A DNA stretch of 64,000 nt. It comes from Cercis canadensis. Lineage: Eukaryota > Streptophyta > Magnoliopsida > Fabales > Fabaceae. Under the pieces are notes generated by a model. It saw only the letters and a program-made list of their open reading frames with translations, searched no databases and was not told the origin of the DNA. The position numbers were made by a program, and so were the translations under genes. This document shows positions 58,791-64,000 of this stretch, piece after piece (position 1 is the stretch's first letter; each line of letters opens with the position of its first letter). The DNA lies in NCBI GenBank assembly GCA_003255065.1, contig QAOA01000115.1, positions 43,564-107,563 on the forward strand. The letters run 5' to 3'.

Positions 58791-61700
58791 TTTATGTTCA
58801 TTAACAAAACTATTTTTTCTCAATGAACAATTGGGCTAATGTAAATACATGATTTTGAGTTAGTCCCAATTAAGATAAACGGTAGTCCACTAGAGCCCAT
58901 ATGACCACGAAGGCCAAAAGAATTGTTTAGACAAGCAAATACCAGTTGGCCCAACTGGAGCCCATAGAAGCAAAGTTACAAACCCAACAAGGGAAGCTAC
59001 CTCTACTGTAAGACTCCTAAGACTGTCTCCACTAGGTATTTCCCACAGCTAATATGCCTAGGTTGTTCAAAATGCCCCTCGGAGTATCCCCCCCCCCCCN
59101 CCCCCCCCCCCCCCAGGTAGGAAGGCCTATGACCTGCTCCTCCAGCTGCTGTTTTCACTCCTTAGAGGTAGCTATAGTTGGTAGTCAAGACTTGGACACC
59201 TCTTAGCTACCCCCGAGGTCAGAGACCTTACGAATAAGGCTCCTAAATAAGCCATGGCTCCTCAAGAAGTCATAGCTACTACAATGGGAACTATATTTGG
59301 TACAACGGCTTAGTTGAATTTGGGTTGAGGGAAAGTCTACAATAGAAAAGGTTTTAAAGGACCTCTCCAAAGACCCCTTTGTGAAAATCTGATAAAAGAT
59401 GCAGGACCCACAAGTAAAAAAAGTATGAACTCCCCTTTTCAGCTTATGTGACATGACACTATCCCCTTTCTATTTTTACCTTTTGTCTTATCTTCTTATC
59501 TCAAAACACAACTTTAATCATTTTTGTACATCCTAGGGAGCTGAACTCACATTCTTTCCCAAAGTATTAACCAAAATAGAAATAAGCTAAGCAAGCCACC
59601 CATGCAACTACCATATCACCAAAATAAACCCTTCAGCTTTGCATTAAATACCTTGAGTCAAACACCATCACCCTTAAATAGAAAACTTGCACCCCTACTT
59701 TGCTTCCATTTGCTTTAGCATTAAATCCCCTAAGTATAAGGCTGATGACCTTAGCCCCAGTTGAACGTCTATTAAATGATTTCACCTACCCTTTAGCCAA
59801 ATCTCCAACGTCCATATTCTTATCATCTTCATCAAAGCATCTCCTTCTTTCATTATAAATGCCACTCATTGAACACTAAGAATAAGGACTCACAACCATT
59901 TACTCACCAACACTTAGAATCTCCAAAAATCATCACACCTCAAACACCACCTACCAAAAGAACATCTCCACTGAATGTTCTTTAGGTTATGCTTTTTAGA
60001 GCATTCACCTACCCTAAATCCTACATTCTCTCTAATTAAAGGAACTCTCTCTTTCTCTGAAATTTTCCTTGACCAACCTCGTCATTCTCACCATTAAATG
60101 GACCAAAAGCTCCATTAAAACACCTTCAACTACCACCAGAACATCATTTTAAACATTGAGCTTCAATGTCACTATCCATCAGCTAGAGCAGAGAGTAATC
60201 AAGCTTTCCCTGCTCCCTGTTGGGTCAGACTTAGCCACAATTGGAGTTTTTGGGCCATAAGACCTAACTCCCTTAGCTTTAAGCCCAACACCCTCTTGAT
60301 GTCCTATCAGGCTTCCAAAGTGCTTCAACTGTTCATTCACCAAGCCTATTAGAGCTAGTCCTATAAAATTTTTATTGTATCTCCATTGTGTAATTTATGA
60401 ACCACCACAAAAACTGACAAAACAAGGTTAACAGCTGTGCATGTTGTTCTATCTCCTTCTTGTCCACACTTTAAAAATAAATAAATGCAATCATTTACAA
60501 TATTATATAACTCATTTTGGTAGCTTAATTCTGATGTTCATTAATTTGCATAACAATACAATTACGTTACTTGATGAAGAATGACTTTATAAATGATCAT
60601 GTCATCTACAAGTACAACACTGTTCTTGTAAGAGAATCTTGTATCTGCAACTTTTAATTTGTGGCTTTATATGAACTTTAAACACATCACTGTCCAGGAA
60701 GTAAGTTGACAAGAGCATCCCATAGGCAAAAAAGGAAGTGGCTGAGATTGGAAAGGGATAGCAGTAAAAAGAAAAAAAAAACATAGTGACATAATCAAAA
60801 TTTGGAGTGATCATAACATTAAGCACTAGCAAAACAAGAATTACAGGCTGGTGCTAATTTTGATTATAATTTTCAAATAGCTAAACTATAAACTAGGATC
60901 TATAGCATGTTCAGACTGTGTAATCTCTCTACATAGCAGCAGCTATAAAATCTATAACAAATCATGGAACAACTTGCATAATTGTCTTTTTTTTTTTTTC
61001 TTAATTCCTGAAACCCTTAAGGTAAAACCGAAAAGATCATTTCAATTTAAACTCACAATTAAGGAGTAAAAGAACTGAGTACTTGATTCCAACTACAGGT
61101 ACATAACATGAGTATTCTATGTCTAGGTCTAATATTTGTCTTCTTTAATACCCTTCTGTCCAAGCAGAGCTCATTTTGGCACATTGGGATGAGCAAAAAC
61201 TAGATTCCTTATATTATTCTTTTTTTTTTTTTTTAATATTCACCTAATTTTGTCAAACTTTAAGCACCAACAAGTCTTTTCCCCTCTTATTAAAAAAAAA
61301 AAAAAGTCTTTTCCTTAATTTTTTTGAAAGCAAGTTGACCCACTTTTTACAGAGAGAATTGATGAAATATTAAGGGAAAATTAATTTTTGAATAAATTAT
61401 GTAAAGTTATGTCACTAAAATAAGGGTTTATAAAGTAGTTGTGATTAGTGTAAATATATGAATTAGTAAATAGAGTAATTTATTAAATTTATTATGTATG
61501 AAGCAATAAATAAAATAGATTACACTGCACAAAACAGTAAGTTGAGAATTAATTATAACAGACATGAGTTGAGCCATCAAATTTTTTTAAGGCAAGCCCA
61601 AGGCTAAAGGTTATAACTTATAAGACTTATGCATAATGTAATCCACGAGAAAATACATTGAATTTAACCATAAAAACTGAGTATGACTATATAGATAAGG

Positions 61701-62315
61701 CTCATACCAACTATAAATTGCAAACCAAAATCTTGTTGCAAAAAATTGCAAAAGTCGAAAGAAAAACATTTGTTTCAAAGAATAGAGGACCGACGTTTAG
61801 AGCTCTAATAATTTTTTTTTTTTTTTTGGTGGGCCTTTATTTGCCTCCTCGTAGAAATTTAGGCATATTATTGACTGTTTGCTGAATAGTATTAAAGTTA
61901 TCCTTATTATTATTTTTATTATCAAAGAAAAAAAATTGCTTAATTCAAGCCAAACACATAAATACAGGTTTAGGGAGGCTTCACTGCTAACTGTAGGTGA
62001 CAAACTTCTTTAATCAACAAAATAAACTAACAATTGCAACGAAAAAGCTAAGAGGATGAAGACATATGAATTAAGGCCAAGTCTACAATACCCATTGATA
62101 AAAATGGGCACCGGTGCAGAGAGTAATAATGAACGTTGGATTTTTATACAATGATCCAGATTGTGTTTAATAATAACTGAAGAACCAATTTTAAAAAATG
62201 CAGCAATATGAAGGTACACAACACGCTTCACTAACATTGACTTAATAAATCTAATTTGTATAAAACGAAAAGTGATACTAACAGTTTTGGAAATGGAGTA
62301 AAGCTTTCTAAGCAC

Positions 62316-62411
62316 CTTAGCAAGCTTCTCGAACGTGTTGGTGCGACAAGGAGTCCAATCTCCGATCGCTTTGCCAGCCACAGCCATCAACCAAGACGGC
62401 CAACCCTGTGG
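62316..62411 (-). pseudogene. CDK-like protein kinase first-exon fragment
   Basis: The minus strand encodes GWPSWLMAVAGKAIGDWTPC followed by RTNTFEKLAK and then a GTGCTT donor-like site. This is the conserved block just before the glycine-rich loop in a plant CDK-like Ser/Thr kinase subfamily (At1g54610 / At5g44290 type), where the first intron also falls after FEKL-x-K. The loop (IGQGTYSNVY) and all kinase subdomains are absent downstream. The frame upstream is not the family's usual MGC N-terminus. I therefore call it an isolated fragment. Confidence 0.7.
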
Positions 62412-63060
62412 GGTTTTACCGCATGGATCAAGCCGATGCCACCGGAAAACATAGAACTCGAACCAACCCACTTCCTCCCAGTAGGCGGTGAAATAAGATT
62501 TGCAAACCTCTGCAAGTCCCTCATGGATAAATTCTCAACTTGATTCTTAGAATCCAAATTGTTGCCCTCCATCGGTACACCTAAAACCCACCAGGATCGG
62601 GCATATACTTCTATACAATATTTACATATATATATATTCAGCCCCCCAAAAAAGAAATTACAAAGCAAAAGAACCAAAATTTACAATTTTTATTCAATTT
62701 TCGCGCAAATGAACTAAAATTTCAAAATAAAATTGATATGGGTCTATCTCAGAACACGATTTTGAGCTTCAATGGCATGTTCTCAAGCCGATGCCACCGG
62801 AAAACACAGAACCCGAACCAAGCAATCAAAGAATCCCAGAATTAGAGAACTCATTTTCATTCAAAAATTCATCTCATTGGGTTTTGGAGTCCGAATGCGG
62901 ACATGGGGCAAGTGGGTATCCGAAATCCGTGAGCCCCGCAAGAAGAATTGGACCCGATAGATGCTACTGTGTGGGGAAGCCATTTCCATGGCTTCGTCTT
63001 CGTAGAGAGAGGGGGAGGGGGAGAGAGAGAGAGGGAGTGGAGAAATAAAAGTAAATACAT
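62412..63060. other. Region upstream of the kinase fragment, with a duplicated motif
   Basis: AAGCCGATGCCACCGGAAAAC occurs at about 62430 and again at about 62786, with similar flanks for about 35 bp, indicating a local duplication about 355 bp apart. A CT-rich tract on the minus strand (about 63005-63040) followed by ATG codons near 62990 looks like a plant 5' UTR, but the frame ends after about 40 codons. I do not recognise a product. Confidence 0.35.
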
Positions 63061-64000
63061 ATATTTTAAGGGGCCAAAATACAATTAATTATTTATAAGC
63101 AATATTTAGTCATTTTATTTGGAGTGTACACGTGGCTTCATCTTAGCCATTGATTGTCATTTGCACTGGTACCCATTTTCACCTTTTATATTGTAGACTT
63201 GACCATGAATTAATTAGCGAAAGGAAAGTACAAATGTGAGGGACATGAAAACATAAGCTTAAAGTGAAAGAACAAAGCTTGAAAACAAGAAAGCAATAGT
63301 GGGTATAAACAGGTATTTTTTTTTTTTTTTTTAAATGATGCAATTCCCTTGACATTAGAGTGGTTAAGCCATTTTTTCTTTATTTTTTAATTTTAAATGA
63401 TGTAATTTTTTAAAGTCACTACTTTTTTTTTTTTTTAACTATCAAATTTAGAAAATCACCTTTATTTTTATTTGTGAATAAATATACATAAATGAGTTTC
63501 TAGGATAAAAAAACTTAGATATCACAAGATATGTGTCACCTTTATTTATTTTATATATTATGGTTAGTTATTTAATATCATCAATAGCATTTTATATTAT
63601 AAGTAAAATTGATAACTAAAATAATCTATATCATTTATTTCACTTAAAAGTCTATGTGGGATCTATAAAATATATAGTCTATATAGTCTTAATAGTTGAT
63701 TATGCATATGATATTAATATCACTCGTAGATTTTGTGTTTAAATTCATTGTTATAACTAAAAGTATATAAAAAAAAAGGAGGTTTCTTAGATATTTTTTA
63801 TATTTATATAGTATTTCATACTACATGAGTTTAGCCAATATGAAAATGACACGTTTACAAATTAACAGTTTTTAAATTTATTTGAGAAAATAAAATAAAT
63901 TATATTTATATTCAATAAAATATAAAAATTACATATGTTTGCCACGTCAGTGTAGTATGACATACTCATTTAGTATCATAGAATCCCCGATAAAAAAAAT
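63061..64000. other. AT-rich intergenic end of window
   Basis: Poly-T and poly-A runs only; nothing coding or structured was seen. Confidence 0.6.

Larger units (their letters stand above)
54672..62255. other. Long intergenic region, repeat-rich
   Basis: No intact gene supported. Contents: a GGCCCGGTTCGGGC-type dispersed repeat just upstream of the PPR gene (about 54800-54950), a 74 bp tandem duplication (55915-56070), a second copy of the 35.5 kb MITE (56152-56335), a degenerate ~140 bp repeat near 58370-58760 in what looks like an old retroelement, and the poly-C tract with the N at 59100. 59460-60400 resembles an LTR or leader (CT/CA-rich) but has no coding remnant that I can name. Confidence 0.5.

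Noticed and set aside
62772-63048. Plus-strand frames of 62-85 codons (for example starting MPPENTEPEPSNQ)
   Set aside because: They end in a GA-rich tract that reads as a CT-rich 5' UTR on the minus strand, and I recognise no product.

Overview
This is nuclear DNA of a flowering plant, most likely a woody core eudicot. The evidence is an intron-rich plant glucosylceramidase gene, a mitochondrial-type PPR gene, an intron-containing plant elongator tRNA-Met, and AT-rich intergenic DNA filled with plant transposons and a pararetrovirus relic. The species cannot be named from sequence alone. Eleven single-N gaps mark contig joins, and several are flanked by unmerged duplicate sequence.

Layout. 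1-3600: decayed endogenous caulimovirid (pararetrovirus) copy with reverse transcriptase, RNase H, a second ORF and a promoter-like leader. 3650-4040: TORTIFOLIA1/SPIRAL2-like gene fragment with an intron. 5204-13417: complete 8.2 kb Mutator-like element (MULE) with ~240-250 bp terminal inverted repeats and a perfect 9 bp target-site duplication. It carries a decayed MuDR-type transposase (+) facing a plant mobile domain (PMD/MAIN-like) gene (-), behind a higher-order tandem repeat. 14264-33938 (-): intact 18-exon non-lysosomal glucosylceramidase (GBA2, GH116) gene, reconstructed exon by exon to about 980 aa. Two of its introns look GC-AG, and intron 15 holds a Ty1/copia element with an intact 1265-codon open frame. 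34-45.2 kb: intergenic DNA with a MITE, a tRNA-Met gene, a 410 bp tandem duplication and a hAT element that itself contains an LTR-like piece. 46.5-49.0 kb (-): pseudogene of the HAD/FMN-hydrolase half of the plant FMN hydrolase/riboflavin kinase. 52491-54671 (-): intact single-exon P-class PPR gene of the At1g22960 type. 54.7-64 kb: repeat-rich intergenic DNA with a CDK-like kinase exon fragment near 62.35 kb.

The three clearly functional loci are GBA2 (sphingolipid hydrolysis), the PPR gene (organelle RNA processing or translation) and tRNA-Met. They are unrelated neighbours and not a pathway cluster. Most of the remaining recognisable sequence is transposon, viral relic or pseudogene. The most unusual structure is the MULE with convergent transposase and PMD genes.
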